Below are positions 8,952-19,885 of a stretch of 64,000 nucleotides of DNA, in pieces. The notes beneath the pieces were generated by a model. That model was not told the origin of the DNA and did not search any database. It saw nothing but the letters and a program-made list of their open reading frames with translations. Source of the DNA: Candidatus Poribacteria bacterium (GTDB lineage Bacteria; Poribacteria; WGA-4E; GCA-2687025). Location: positions 1 to 64,000 of the forward strand of contig JABGQA010000109.1 in assembly GCA_018644665.1 (NCBI GenBank). The letters run 5' to 3'. Positions within the stretch are counted from its first letter, which is position 1; the number at the start of each line of letters is the position of its first letter. The translations under genes were made by a program, and so were the position numbers.

Positions 8952-8966
8952 GCAAGGGCGGCGCCA
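8952..8966 (-). promoter_or_regulatory. Candidate sigma-54 (-24/-12) promoter
   Basis: Read on the minus strand, TGGC (8966-8963), seven bases, then TTGC (8955-8952), i.e. GG-N10-GC, matches the RpoN consensus core exactly. Predicted start is near 8940, about 40 bases before ATG 8900. It faces the helical/Rieske operon and lies opposite a sigma-54 activator gene. I found no second TGGC-N7-TTGC match in the intergenic region on either strand. Confidence 0.6.
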
Positions 8967-9073
8967 CTTCAGGGCGGCCACGTGCCTGCATCGCCTGGCA
9001 CGCGCGACGACAGGCGTTGCGGTGTGGCCGGCCTCGGCGCGCCCGGTGCGCTGGCGTCGCTGATCCGTTGCAC

Positions 9074-9098
9074 GCTTGGAACATCGAACACGCCAAGC
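9074..9098. promoter_or_regulatory. Inverted repeat, candidate activator binding site
   Basis: GCTTGG (9074-9079) and CCAAGC (9093-9098) are perfect inverted half-sites separated by 13 bases. They lie about 110-130 bp upstream of the candidate -24 box, the usual distance for an enhancer-binding-protein site. Assignment to the adjacent regulator is inference. Confidence 0.4.
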
Positions 9099-9198
9099 AG
9101 TGGGCGCATCGCACGCGCCGCCGCAGAGCCGTCTAACCAGCCCGTTCGAACGTGGCCGCGGGCGCGTGGCGACGCTGTGTAGCGAATGCGCAACACGT

Positions 9199-9207
9199 TG
9201 CTATAAT
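9199..9207 (+). promoter_or_regulatory. Extended -10 promoter for the regulator gene
   Basis: TGCTATAAT is a perfect extended -10 element (TGnTATAAT). There is no good -35, which extended -10 promoters tolerate. Predicted start is near 9214, giving a leader of about 40 bases to ATG 9256. Confidence 0.6.
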
Positions 9208-9255
9208 GGAACACTGGCGATACGCTACGCCCAGTAGGCCAAAGGGAGGGAAGTC

Positions 9256-11419
<2,164 letters not shown>

Positions 11420-11433
<14 letters not shown>

Positions 11434-11451
11434 CGGACCGTCTGCCGTCCG
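11420..11451 (+). terminator. Hairpin overlapping the stop codon of the activator gene
   Basis: An 8-bp stem, 11420-11427 with 11444-11451, spans the TGA at 11431-11433. No T-run follows, so termination activity is uncertain. The remaining bases to 11716 show no gene I can support. Confidence 0.35.
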
Positions 11452-11716
11452 GCACGCTCGTGCGTGTCCGGGCCATTGCCCAACCACGCCGGCACAGAGC
11501 GGAGTAGGCGAACGAAGCCACACTACGGCTCGTCGCCTCGCCGCCCCTTCGGCGATGCCAGAGGGAGAACATGGGGACGGCGCCGTCCCCGCGCGTACGC
11601 CGCTCGTCGTGTTCGTGGAGCTGCCGGACCCCGCCTGAGGCGTATGCTCGGCCTGACCATTCGGGAAGACGGCGGCTCGCCCTCCCAGGCCCGGCCGGCG
11701 CCTGTGGGGCCCGCGC

Positions 11717-12400
11717 TTATGTCGTGCGAACACCGGTGAGAACAAGGGCCAACGGATGGCCCCTCGGTTCCGGGGTGGACATGAGTTCCGCACATCGCGT
11801 GATGGCGAAGCCGCTCGCGATGAGCTCGTTGACATAGTACGCCACCGGCCGGTGATGCCGTGGTGGATAGAGGCGCTCCTCCGTCACCCCCTGCCACTCC
11901 TCCTGCAGCGGGAAGATCAGATCCTGTTCCAGTAGGTAGTTCTCCTCCCATCCGTCGGTGCATGGGTGTCGTACGGAGAATACGGCGCGCGCGCCCAGCT
12001 CCGCCATGCGTGCCGATTCCTGCATGGCCCTGTTAGCGTCCGGCATGTCCTGCAGCGCCATGTTGCAGACGATCAGCTCGAACGTGCCGTGCCCAGGCAA
12101 GGACAGATTGCGCGCGTCGGCGACGTAGAACTTAACGGTGGACTTCTGCGCCTCCGCCCGCCGTTTGGCCTCGTCAATCAAGCGCGGGGAACTGTCCACG
12201 CCGACGACGTCCAGGCCCTCGGCCTCGAGGAGGAACGAGAGACCGCCCAGGCCGCATCCCAAGTCTAGCGTGCGTCGCCCAGGCAGTCCGTCGCCGCACA
12301 ACTCCATCATCGACGGATAGAAGATCTCGCGGCTCCAGTAGTCTCCATCAACGCCCATCTTCTGCTGCCAGATGGGGGCGTATCGATCCCACGTGCTCAT
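11717..12400 (-). CDS. Class I SAM-dependent methyltransferase
   Basis: 227 residues. Motif I LDLGCGLGG (45-53) and the acidic residue after strand 2 (VVGVDSS, D69) show the Rossmann-like SAM fold; ADARN and IVCNMALQDM correspond to motifs II and post-II. The substrate is not evident; it resembles the UbiE/Methyltransf_11 group of small-molecule methyltransferases. ATG 12400 (MSTWDRYAPIW) is preferred to the upstream in-frame start at 12472 because AAGGGGAAG lies about seven bases before it and the upstream residues look non-coding. It is a single gene between the activator and a cyclase, transcribed in the same direction as the cyclase, with a gap of about 155 bp. Confidence 0.85.
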   Translation of the reverse strand: MSTWDRYAPIWQQKMGVDGDYWSREIFYPSMMELCGDGLPGRRTLDLGCGLGGLSFLLEAEGLDVVGVDSSPRLIDEAKRRAEAQKSTVKFYVADARNLSLPGHGTFELIVCNMALQDMPDANRAMQESARMAELGARAVFSVRHPCTDGWEENYLLEQDLIFPLQEEWQGVTEERLYPPRHHRPVAYYVNELIASGFAITRCAELMSTPEPRGHPLALVLTGVRTT

Positions 12401-12556
12401 GGGCACTTCCCCTTGCGCCTGGGCGCCGCAGTGCATCCCACTCAACCTAGCCTCTGGGTCAGCCAACGCCAAGACCCACGCCGTCGTCCGAATGGCGGTG
12501 TTGTCCCGCCTCGCCGTTGGCCTACGGACGGTGGCCCCCGACGGCGTGAGCGCGGG

Positions 12557-14518
12557 CTATGACGCAGCTTCGCCCTTCAGCTCATAGAGCGTGATGGGAC
12601 TCATGAGGCCCTTCGGTTGCACCGTCCGCGTCCCCGCCGGTTCCGCCACGTTGGCCACCAAGCGCCAGGTGTCCTCGGACACGAGCACCTGACCCCCGTC
12701 CGTGAACGACTCGATGCGAGCGGCGAGATTCACGGCGTTCCCAACGACCCCGTACTTGGCGCGCTTCTCCGAGCCGATGTTCCCCACGACCACGTCGCCG
12801 GTGTGGACGCCGATTCCCATCTCCACCGTCGGCAGCCCAAGTGACAGATTCCGCGCGTTTACGCCGGAAATCGCCCGCTGCATCTCGAGTGCGCACTGGA
12901 CCGCGCGTGACGCGTGGTCGTCCGTCCAGACCGGGGCCCCGAACAACACCATGATCGCGTCCCCAATGAACTCGTCGATGGTGCCTTCCCACCGGTGGAT
13001 CACGTCCGTCATCGAGCCTAGATAGTTGTTGAGCAGGAGCACGACCTGCTCCGGGTCCATCGTTTCGGCCATCGTGGAGAATCCGCGCAGGTCCGACATA
13101 AGGATGGTGACGGTGCGCTTACCTCCCCCTACATCAAGACCCTCTGGGTCCGACAGGACGCTCTCGACCACCTCGTCCGTCAGATACCGCCCGAAGATAC
13201 TACGGATGAATTCCGTCCTCTGCTCCACGCGCGCCTCCAGCTCGGAGTTGAGCGTTCGTAGCTCGTCGGACCGGGTCTCGAGGTCGCGGTTCGTCTGACC
13301 AACGTCGCGCGCCAGGTAGATGGACATAGAGATCAGCAGACACAGGATGCCCAGCATCTGCCCGGGTATGGGCACGAACAGCCCCGGCAACACGAACTGG
13401 GTCAGTGAATACGCGGCCGATACACCGGTCGCGAGGAAGCCGACTGCGATCACCCAAGCGCATGGGCGCCCGCGCTTCACCGCCAAGGCCACGACGCGCA
13501 GCATCTCCAGGAACGCGACGACTAGCCAGATGCACGCTGGCGCCATCATGAACGAGGGCGACATGTGCACCCATGGGGCGATGGCCAGGATGGCTACGGC
13601 GCTCCCTAGCAAGCGGGCGCCGCGCGGAGGCCTTCCATGAAACAGCTCGTATACGAACCGGGCTCCGAAGGCGCCCGCGACCACTAGCGACGTCTTGAAC
13701 GCCGCCGCGTAGACGTTCAGCGCGAGCAGGCTGCGCGGGAAGACGAACGCCTCACCAGAAGCGAAGATCGCCGCCCCGATGGCGAAGGTGAACGCCGCGT
13801 AATGCAGATTGGCGCGTTGACGCCGGTAGAACAGGTACAGGAGCAGGTGGAGTAACGAGAACGCGATTGGCAGAGCTGTGTAGAACCCTCGCTCCCGCAC
13901 CTCCTGCCTGATCCTGGCGGCGTAACGGTCGATCGCGTCCGAGATGTCGCCGTCGTGGACGGCCAGGAGGAACCCGTGCGGAGCCCCAGGCCTCTGCCGG
14001 ATGGCGGTGAAGCTCGAATAGCGTACGGCGAGGACGTGCCCCGGCCGATCGTCAAACGCGAGCGCCCCGATCTTCCGCCCCTCGTACAGCGCCACATCCG
14101 GCAGTTCGGTCTGAGGGGACGTCCCAACGCGCCCAAAGCGCGCCACCAACCGACCGTCTAGATAGACCTCCGACGCCCCAAGCTGAAGGAGTGTGAACAC
14201 GACGGACCGGCCGCGGAGTGACTCGTCCACCGTCAGACGGAGTCGGAACCAGCCATGGCCGCGCCACCCTGTCGTCGGCAGCGTGTCCGGCGTCAGCGAC
14301 GGATTCACGACCTCCCACGCCGTGTCGTCGAGGTCGACCGCCGCCCACCCAGCGCCGTCTCCCGAGTGGTATCTCCATCCGGCATTGAGCTGCACGCCAT
14401 CGGGGGCCGCGCGCAGGGCTTGCTCCGACACGACGGCCGCAGCAGGTCCGTTCGCCGTGCCAGCGTCTGCCGGCACGACGTGTACGACCAGCGTGAGGAC
14501 AATCCCAAGCCACCGCAT
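12557..14518 (-). CDS. Seven-TM receptor-type adenylate/guanylate cyclase
   Basis: 653 residues. A signal peptide (1-20) is followed by an extracytoplasmic beta-rich domain (about 30-200) resembling the carbohydrate-binding/7TMR-DISM extracellular type. Seven hydrophobic helices (about 211-403) come next, then a coiled coil (405-440) and a class III nucleotide cyclase domain (about 465-645). The two metal aspartates are visible (D476 in LMSDLRGFS, D520 in FIGDAIMVLFG), as is the conserved KYGVVGNAVNLAARIE segment. It probably makes cAMP or cGMP in response to an external ligand. Substrate choice (ATP versus GTP) cannot be settled. ATG 14518 begins the signal peptide directly. It is one of two cyclases in the window (second at 48263). 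Confidence 0.88.
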   Translation of the reverse strand: MRWLGIVLTLVVHVVPADAGTANGPAAAVVSEQALRAAPDGVQLNAGWRYHSGDGAGWAAVDLDDTAWEVVNPSLTPDTLPTTGWRGHGWFRLRLTVDESLRGRSVVFTLLQLGASEVYLDGRLVARFGRVGTSPQTELPDVALYEGRKIGALAFDDRPGHVLAVRYSSFTAIRQRPGAPHGFLLAVHDGDISDAIDRYAARIRQEVRERGFYTALPIAFSLLHLLLYLFYRRQRANLHYAAFTFAIGAAIFASGEAFVFPRSLLALNVYAAAFKTSLVVAGAFGARFVYELFHGRPPRGARLLGSAVAILAIAPWVHMSPSFMMAPACIWLVVAFLEMLRVVALAVKRGRPCAWVIAVGFLATGVSAAYSLTQFVLPGLFVPIPGQMLGILCLLISMSIYLARDVGQTNRDLETRSDELRTLNSELEARVEQRTEFIRSIFGRYLTDEVVESVLSDPEGLDVGGGKRTVTILMSDLRGFSTMAETMDPEQVVLLLNNYLGSMTDVIHRWEGTIDEFIGDAIMVLFGAPVWTDDHASRAVQCALEMQRAISGVNARNLSLGLPTVEMGIGVHTGDVVVGNIGSEKRAKYGVVGNAVNLAARIESFTDGGQVLVSEDTWRLVANVAEPAGTRTVQPKGLMSPITLYELKGEAAS

Positions 14519-14678
14519 TGCGTATCCGAACGTCCCGTGAGATGGAGTGGCGAGCCGTCAGCTACTACAGGAGTCGTGTCTCGTTGGGCGGCCGCGTTCA
14601 CGACATCGCCTCGCCGTGCTCAACAGAAGCCGGGGCCGATGTAGTCGGCTCACGGCATCTGCGTATACACCGCCGACC

Positions 14679-15818
14679 TCACTGGTCGACCACGGAGCCG
14701 TCTACGTGCAGGCGCGTGCTCACGGAGCGCGGCTTGTACGGGTGTCGCTCCGCCGCGTCCTCGGCAAGCTCGACGCCAATCCCCGGCGCGTCTGGGATGA
14801 TGAGGAACCCGTCCTCGGCGGTGAGCGTCGTCTTCACGATCTCGCTCTTGGGCGGTCGATCCTCGCCTGTGGGATACTCCTGCAACGCGAAGTTGGGAAT
14901 GCACGCCGCCAACTGGATGCACGCCGCTGTACTCACAGGGCTGAGCGGGTTGTGCGGAACGACGCCGACGTGTCGCGCTTCGGCCAGCGCCGCGATCTTC
15001 TTCGAGTGCGTGAGCCCACCCGCCATGCACACGTCCGGCCGGATGTACTGGACCGCGCCGCGGCTTAGGAGCATCTCGAACTCGTAGATCGTGTGGATTC
15101 GCTCGCCGGTGGCGATGGGGATGTGTATCTTGTCCGCGATCTCCGCCATCACGTCCAGATTGTCCGGCAGCGTGGGATCCTCGTAGAAGAACGGGTGGAA
15201 CTGCTCGATGCCCCGCGCCAGCACGACGGCCTCGGTAGGAGTGAGTCGTCGATGTATCTCGATGCACAGGTCAACGTCGTTCCCGACCGCGTCGCGGTAC
15301 TGTCCGACGGTGTCGATGGCGTCGCGCATCTTTGCCGCGTGCGTCTTGAAGTACGGGACGTTCCGGGGCGCGTCGAGGAACGGCGTGAGATGGCCGACCG
15401 CTGTGAAGCCCATCTCCTTGGCGTCGACGCAGCCCTGTACGAGCTGCTCCGTCGTCGAGCCGAACACGTGGTAGTAGACCCTCGCCTTGTCGCGGCACTT
15501 GCCGCCAAGTAGCTGGTACGCCGGCACGCCGAAATGCTTCCCCGCGATGTCCCACAGCGCGATGTCGATGGCGCTCAGAGCGCCCATGATCGCCGCGCCA
15601 CGGAAATGGCTCCAGCGATATAGGCACTGCCAGTGGTGCTCGATCCGCAACGGGTCTTCGCCGATCAGGTGGCGGCGGAACGTCTCGACCGCCTTCTCTG
15701 ACGCCTCCAGGTACCCCCAAGCTCCCGACTCTCCCAGGCCCGTGATGCCCTCGTCGGTGTCGACCTGCACGAAAAGGTAGCGATCCACCGGGATCGTACG
15801 GACATCGGTGATCTTCAT
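14679..15818 (-). CDS. Enolase-superfamily dehydratase, galactonate-dehydratase-like
   Basis: 379 residues of the mandelate racemase/muconate lactonizing enzyme family. Metal ligands E187 (IEIHRR), E213 (FYEDP) and E239 (ATGER), general acids/bases H189 and H289 (PHNPLSP) align with the D183/E209/E235 and H185/H285 set of DgoD-type D-galactonate dehydratases with a constant offset of four. The first ligand is Glu instead of Asp. Likely reaction: dehydration of a sugar acid to a 2-keto-3-deoxy product. ATG 15818 (MKITDVRTIPVD) is chosen because GAGGAG lies eight bases upstream; the long upstream open frame is non-coding and contains a tandem DNA repeat. No sugar-acid neighbour is adjacent; a second family member lies at 37346. 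Confidence 0.88.
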   Translation of the reverse strand: MKITDVRTIPVDRYLFVQVDTDEGITGLGESGAWGYLEASEKAVETFRRHLIGEDPLRIEHHWQCLYRWSHFRGAAIMGALSAIDIALWDIAGKHFGVPAYQLLGGKCRDKARVYYHVFGSTTEQLVQGCVDAKEMGFTAVGHLTPFLDAPRNVPYFKTHAAKMRDAIDTVGQYRDAVGNDVDLCIEIHRRLTPTEAVVLARGIEQFHPFFYEDPTLPDNLDVMAEIADKIHIPIATGERIHTIYEFEMLLSRGAVQYIRPDVCMAGGLTHSKKIAALAEARHVGVVPHNPLSPVSTAACIQLAACIPNFALQEYPTGEDRPPKSEIVKTTLTAEDGFLIIPDAPGIGVELAEDAAERHPYKPRSVSTRLHVDGSVVDQ

Positions 15819-16246
15819 GCGATCGCTCCTCATGGCGCGGATCGGAGGTCTAGGGCCGCGAGCCATCATACCGACGGCTGCCCGGCGTTTCATCCTGACC
15901 CACGCGGGCGCCGCACAGTTGAGGGGGCGTACCCGTCTGGTGTCAGGGACGCTCCAGGTCATACGGTGTCCGCGCTGCGGTCTATTCCTCCTTCCGCAAA
16001 GATGCAGAGGGCAGCCGCTCCTCTTCCTCTTCTTTGGTGACTGGAGGGGCTCTATAGTGTGTAGTGCCCGATTCTGGGGCGCCGCGTGCCCGAATCTGGG
16101 GCGGCCATTCTGACGCAGGCTGATTCTAGGGCGGCCATTCTGACGCAGGCTGTTTCCGGGCCGGTGGCACGAGGGACAAGCGTCGACCCGCGCTCGCAAC
16201 GAGCTATCATTCCCCGGCGACATCCACCACGTGGGAACCCGCGACC
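15819..16246. other. Intergenic region, mostly featureless apart from a repeat
   Basis: A 428-base gap between the divergent dehydratase and tyrS. It contains the tandem repeat at 16066-16158 described separately and no protein gene I can support. A TATCAT at about 16204 could be a -10 for tyrS, but the -35 is poor. Confidence 0.5.
16066..16158. repeat. Imperfect tandem repeat, 30-bp unit
   Basis: Two adjacent 30-bp units (16099-16128 and 16129-16158) share GCGGCCATTCTGACGCAGGC. Two shorter upstream pieces (CCCGATTCTGGGGC at 16066 and CCCGAATCTGGGGC at about 16089) repeat the first half. No transposase is nearby. The multi-copy end-like pattern could be a remnant terminus of an insertion sequence or a regulatory array. 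Confidence 0.6.
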
Positions 16247-17482
16247 ATGAGTGATAGCGACCGTTCGATACAGGAGCAGTGTGACCTCCTCATGAGGGGC
16301 GTCGAGGAGGTCGTCCCGGAAGGCTCTCTGCCAGAAGTGCTCCAGCGCGCGCGCGACGAGGACCGGCCGTTGCGGATCAAGCTCGGGCTCGACCCGACGT
16401 CGTCCGACATCCACCTGGGCTTCGCTGTCGTGTTGCGCAAGCTGCGGCAGTTCCAGGACCTGGGGCACATCGCGTGCCTGGTGATAGGCGACTTCACGGC
16501 GTCCATCGGCGACCCGAGCGAGCGCTCGAAGACGCGCCCGCTGCTTACGCGTGAGCAGATCGAGGAGCACGTCCGGACGTATGAGGCGCAACTCTACCGC
16601 ATCCTCGATCCCGACCGAACCGAGCTGCTATACAACGGCGACTGGCTCGGGCCGATGTCGTTCGGAGACGTCGTGAAGCTGTCGTCGCAGTACACGGTCG
16701 CACGGCTGTTGGAGCGGGACGACTTCGCCAACCGCTACGCTACTGGGCAACCGATCGGCCTGCACGAGTTCCTGTACCCCCTCTGCCAGGGCCACGACTC
16801 CGTCGCGATCCGGGCGGATGTCGAACTGGGCGGCACCGACCAGAAGTTCAATAACCTCGTTGGCAGAGACCTCCAGCGCGCCGCCGGCCAGCCGCCGCAG
16901 GCCGTTATGCTCACGCCGCTACTCGTCGGCCTGGACGGCGTCGAGAAGATGAGCAAGTCGCTGGGCAACTACATCGGAATCGACGAACCCCCGACGGAGC
17001 AATTCGGGAAGGCCATGTCGCTCGCCGACGACCTGATGGAACCGTTCTTCCGTCTGGCGACGTTGGTTCCATTGGACGAGGTGGACGCCATCATCGCCGC
17101 CGTGTCGTCTGGCGACATGCACCCGATGGACGCGAAGTTCCGCCTTGCGCGTGAGATCGTCACCGAGTACTACGATGCCGAGGCCGCAGAACACGCCGAG
17201 GCCGAGTTCAAGCGCGTCTTCCGCAGCCATGATGCCCCCGACGACATGCCGGACGTGGCCGTCGGTGGGGACGCAATCGAGGACGGGACGCTGCGGATTA
17301 CGGAACTCGTGAACCTGGCCGCGTTTGCCACGAGCAACCGTGAAAGCAGGCAGCTTGTCGAGCAAGGCGCGGTCTCCATCGACGGCGAGCGCGTGGCCGA
17401 CCCCAACGCGCGCGTCACGCCACGCGAGGGCGCGGTGCTCAAGGTCGGCAAACGACGCTTCGCGCGGATACGCCTAGGATAG
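16247..17482 (+). CDS. tyrS: Tyrosyl-tRNA synthetase
   Basis: 411 residues, the usual length for the TyrZ-type bacterial enzyme. It charges tRNA-Tyr with tyrosine using ATP in the cytoplasm. The class I signature is DIHLG (54-58, HIGH equivalent) and the second signature KMSKS is at 234-238. GGTDQKFNNL is the conserved tyrosine-site segment, and the C-terminal part (about 345-408) is an S4 RNA-binding domain (SRQLVEQGAVSIDGERV). It starts at ATG 16247. It is followed after 33 bp by a glycosyltransferase and then surE in the same direction; the three are likely co-transcribed. Confidence 0.97.
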   Translation: MSDSDRSIQEQCDLLMRGVEEVVPEGSLPEVLQRARDEDRPLRIKLGLDPTSSDIHLGFAVVLRKLRQFQDLGHIACLVIGDFTASIGDPSERSKTRPLLTREQIEEHVRTYEAQLYRILDPDRTELLYNGDWLGPMSFGDVVKLSSQYTVARLLERDDFANRYATGQPIGLHEFLYPLCQGHDSVAIRADVELGGTDQKFNNLVGRDLQRAAGQPPQAVMLTPLLVGLDGVEKMSKSLGNYIGIDEPPTEQFGKAMSLADDLMEPFFRLATLVPLDEVDAIIAAVSSGDMHPMDAKFRLAREIVTEYYDAEAAEHAEAEFKRVFRSHDAPDDMPDVAVGGDAIEDGTLRITELVNLAAFATSNRESRQLVEQGAVSIDGERVADPNARVTPREGAVLKVGKRRFARIRLG

Positions 17483-17515
17483 ACCGACACCTCCGTCTTC
17501 CGTGAAGGGCTGTCC

Positions 17516-18253
17516 GTGCGGGTGTGCCTGATCGTCCCGGCGCTCAACGAAGCGGCCCGAATCGCCTCGGTAGTCGAAGGTGGCGCGGAGCATGTGGAGA
17601 CCGTCTACGTCGTAGACGACGGTTCGACCGACGGCACGGCGGAGGCCGCGCGCGCCGCGGGCGCAACGGTAATCCGGCTCGAAACCAACATGGGCAAGGG
17701 TGTGGCGATCCGCGCGGGCGTCGAGGCAGCCAATAGCGGCGGTCACGACGTCGCTATCACAATCGACGGCGACGGACAGCACGACCCAGCGGACATCCCC
17801 CGCTTCATCGAGCGCCAGCGCGCGACGGGCGCGCACGTCGTCCTCGGGACACGCATGAACGATGTCGGATCGATGCCTGTCCACCGGCGATGGAACAACC
17901 GCCTCGTCTCGGCGGTTGGGCAGTGGCTTGGCCACAGCGTTGCCCCCGACTTCCAGTGCGGATACCGGCTCATGCTGCTCGCGCCGTTGCGGGGGCTGGG
18001 CCTGGAGACGCGCGGGTACGAGACCGAGGCGGAGCTGCTGCTGAGACTCGGCCGCGCGGGATACGTCATCGACAGCGTTCCCGTGGCCACCGTCTACGCC
18101 GGCGAGGCGAGCAGCGTCCGGCCGCTGAGGGAGATGCTCAGGTTCACGCGCCTGCTGTTCCGCAGCCTCGACGACCCGCAGCGTCGGCGAGCGCCCGGCC
18201 GGTGCGAGGCACACACCGCCACCGCAAAGGACCCCGATGTTCTTCCTGACTAA
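17516..18253 (+). CDS. Family 2 glycosyltransferase (DPM/DPG synthase-like)
   Basis: 245 residues, GTG start. The GT-A nucleotide-sugar fold is clear: VPALNEAARI at the start, VDDGSTDGT (donor-binding Asp), and IDGDGQHDP (DxD-type metal motif), the arrangement seen in dolichol/undecaprenyl-phosphate mannosyl- or glucosyltransferases. No C-terminal membrane helices are seen, so it is the short soluble form. The likely product is a lipid-linked sugar (inference from family). Its last 17 bases overlap the start of surE, indicating translational coupling. Confidence 0.85.
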   Translation: MRVCLIVPALNEAARIASVVEGGAEHVETVYVVDDGSTDGTAEAARAAGATVIRLETNMGKGVAIRAGVEAANSGGHDVAITIDGDGQHDPADIPRFIERQRATGAHVVLGTRMNDVGSMPVHRRWNNRLVSAVGQWLGHSVAPDFQCGYRLMLLAPLRGLGLETRGYETEAELLLRLGRAGYVIDSVPVATVYAGEASSVRPLREMLRFTRLLFRSLDDPQRRRAPGRCEAHTATAKDPDVLPD

Positions 18254-18992
18254 CGATGACGGCATCTACGCCGCGGGGATCGCGCACTTGGCGGAGGCTG
18301 TCGAGCCGTTGGGCGCCGTGTTCGTCGTCGCGCCCGATCGCGAACGCAGCAACATCAGCATGGCGATCACCATCGACCGCCCGCTCCGCGCGCATCAGCA
18401 CGGCGAGAACCGGTACGCCGTCGACGGCACGCCCGTCGATTGCGTTGACCTCGCCATCGGCGAGTTGTTGCCGGAGACGCCGGCCCTCTGCCTGTCTGGC
18501 ATCAACATGGGGCAGAATCTAGGACACGATGTCCTGTTTTCCGGCACGATCGCTGCGGCGCGCAAGGCGACCTTCTTGGGCGTGCCGTCGATCGCCTTCT
18601 CGATGCCTTGGATCACGGGGCAGCGCGACAAGTGGCACATGGACACTGCCGGCGACATCGTGCGCAATGTCGTCCAGGAGACATTGCGCCACGGCCTCCC
18701 CGAGGGCGTCCTGCTCAACGTCAACATCCCGAACGTCCCGGCGGCCGAGGTACGAGGCGTGCGCATCGTGCGACAGGATCCGGCTCCGTATGACTCCCAC
18801 GTACTCACGCGGGAAGACAAGTGGGGCGCGCCATACTACTGGATAGGCGGGAAGCGTCTCGACGCCCCGAACCGGGAACAGACCGACTTCGGCGTCGTCT
18901 TGGACGGGTACGTGTCCATCACGCCGCTGCACGCGGACCTGACCCACGACGAAACGATGGAGCATCTTGGCGCGTGGGACCTACGCGCCTAA
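18237..18992 (+). CDS. surE: 5'/3'-nucleotidase SurE
   Basis: 251 residues, typical SurE length. Metal-dependent phosphatase acting on nucleoside 5'- and 3'-monophosphates in the cytoplasm. Visible: the N-terminal TNDDG (residues 5-9), with the two metal-binding aspartates, then APDRERSNIS, and SGINMGQNLGHD followed by SGTIAAARKA, all diagnostic for the family. The ATG overlaps the end of the glycosyltransferase gene by 17 bases, and a PhyH-family gene follows after 21 bp. Confidence 0.95.
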   Translation: MFFLTNDDGIYAAGIAHLAEAVEPLGAVFVVAPDRERSNISMAITIDRPLRAHQHGENRYAVDGTPVDCVDLAIGELLPETPALCLSGINMGQNLGHDVLFSGTIAAARKATFLGVPSIAFSMPWITGQRDKWHMDTAGDIVRNVVQETLRHGLPEGVLLNVNIPNVPAAEVRGVRIVRQDPAPYDSHVLTREDKWGAPYYWIGGKRLDAPNREQTDFGVVLDGYVSITPLHADLTHDETMEHLGAWDLRA

Positions 18993-19013
18993 CGAAGCAA
19001 GGGCCCGAGCCAT

Positions 19014-19865
19014 ATGAGCAGCGTGTTGACCGCCGTGCAGCTGGAGTTCTTCGCCGAGAACGGCTATCTGATCCTCGACGCAGCGTTCGACGCCGACGAG
19101 GTCGCGCGCATGCGCGCCGATGCCGACGCCATCCTGGAACTCACCCTCAACTCGTCCGTGGCCAACGGCCGCAGAAGCGGACGCCTCGACATGCGTTCGC
19201 GACCCGACGGCGTGGTCGTCGTACGCAAGATCCAGCCTATCAACGACCTGTCGGTGTGCCTCACGCAAGTCGCCGCGGACGAACGGCTCGTCGGCCCGCT
19301 GGCCGCGTTGATGGGCGACGATCCCGTGCTGATGGAGGAGAAGCTGAACTACAAGCAGCCGCTCGCCGGGCCGGTCGACGGCATAGAGGCGCGCGTGATG
19401 GATGACTCCTTCCCGGTCCACAACGACTGGGCCTACTACCGCGCGCAGGACTACCCCCAGGGCATTCTGTCGTCCGCGGTGAGCATGGACGCGTGCACGC
19501 TGGACAGCGGCCCGATCCGTGTCTGGCCCGGCACCCATCGCGAGCATATCGAGCACGAGAGCATGTCGAACGGGCTCCAGGTGACCGAGGGGTCGTTGGA
19601 CTTCGACGGTGGCGTAGATGTGTTGGCGCCGCCCGGGTCGGTGATGATCTTCCACGCGCTGCTCGTCCACAACTCGCGACCCAACGTGTCTGGGCGTCCG
19701 CGCCGTCTGATGATATTCAGCCACTACCCGAAGGCAGCCGACATGGGAGCCGATGTCCGCAACGGGCCCACGCGTCTTCGCGAATCCCCGTACGAGTGGG
19801 AGTACCAGCGCCGCAAGGCCCGCGGCGAATACGTCGACACCTTCACCGCGCCGACAACCGCCTGA
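19014..19865 (+). CDS. Phytanoyl-CoA dioxygenase (PhyH)-family protein
   Basis: 283 residues. Non-heme Fe(II)/2-oxoglutarate dioxygenase fold: iron ligands H136 and D138 (VHNDWAYY) and distal H219 (LLVHNSRPN), with arginines R228/R230 after it to bind 2-oxoglutarate. It begins FFAENGYLILDAAF, the usual PhyH N-terminus. These enzymes hydroxylate small molecules; the substrate is unknown. It lies 21 bp after surE and 20 bp before the next gene, so it is probably part of that operon. A second, clearly different PhyH gene lies at 22907. Confidence 0.85.
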   Translation: MSSVLTAVQLEFFAENGYLILDAAFDADEVARMRADADAILELTLNSSVANGRRSGRLDMRSRPDGVVVVRKIQPINDLSVCLTQVAADERLVGPLAALMGDDPVLMEEKLNYKQPLAGPVDGIEARVMDDSFPVHNDWAYYRAQDYPQGILSSAVSMDACTLDSGPIRVWPGTHREHIEHESMSNGLQVTEGSLDFDGGVDVLAPPGSVMIFHALLVHNSRPNVSGRPRRLMIFSHYPKAADMGADVRNGPTRLRESPYEWEYQRRKARGEYVDTFTAPTTA

Positions 19866-19885
19866 CGCTTTCGGGGAAGCCGCGC

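Noticed and set aside
15819..16223. 135-codon N-terminal extension of the galactonate-dehydratase-like protein
   Set aside because: It translates the tandem DNA repeat and lacks family similarity; MKITD at 15818 with a ribosome site matches the family start.
19493..19885. Upstream part of the propeller-protein reading frame
   Set aside because: It overlaps the PhyH gene on the same strand in another frame. The start at 19886 has a ribosome site.
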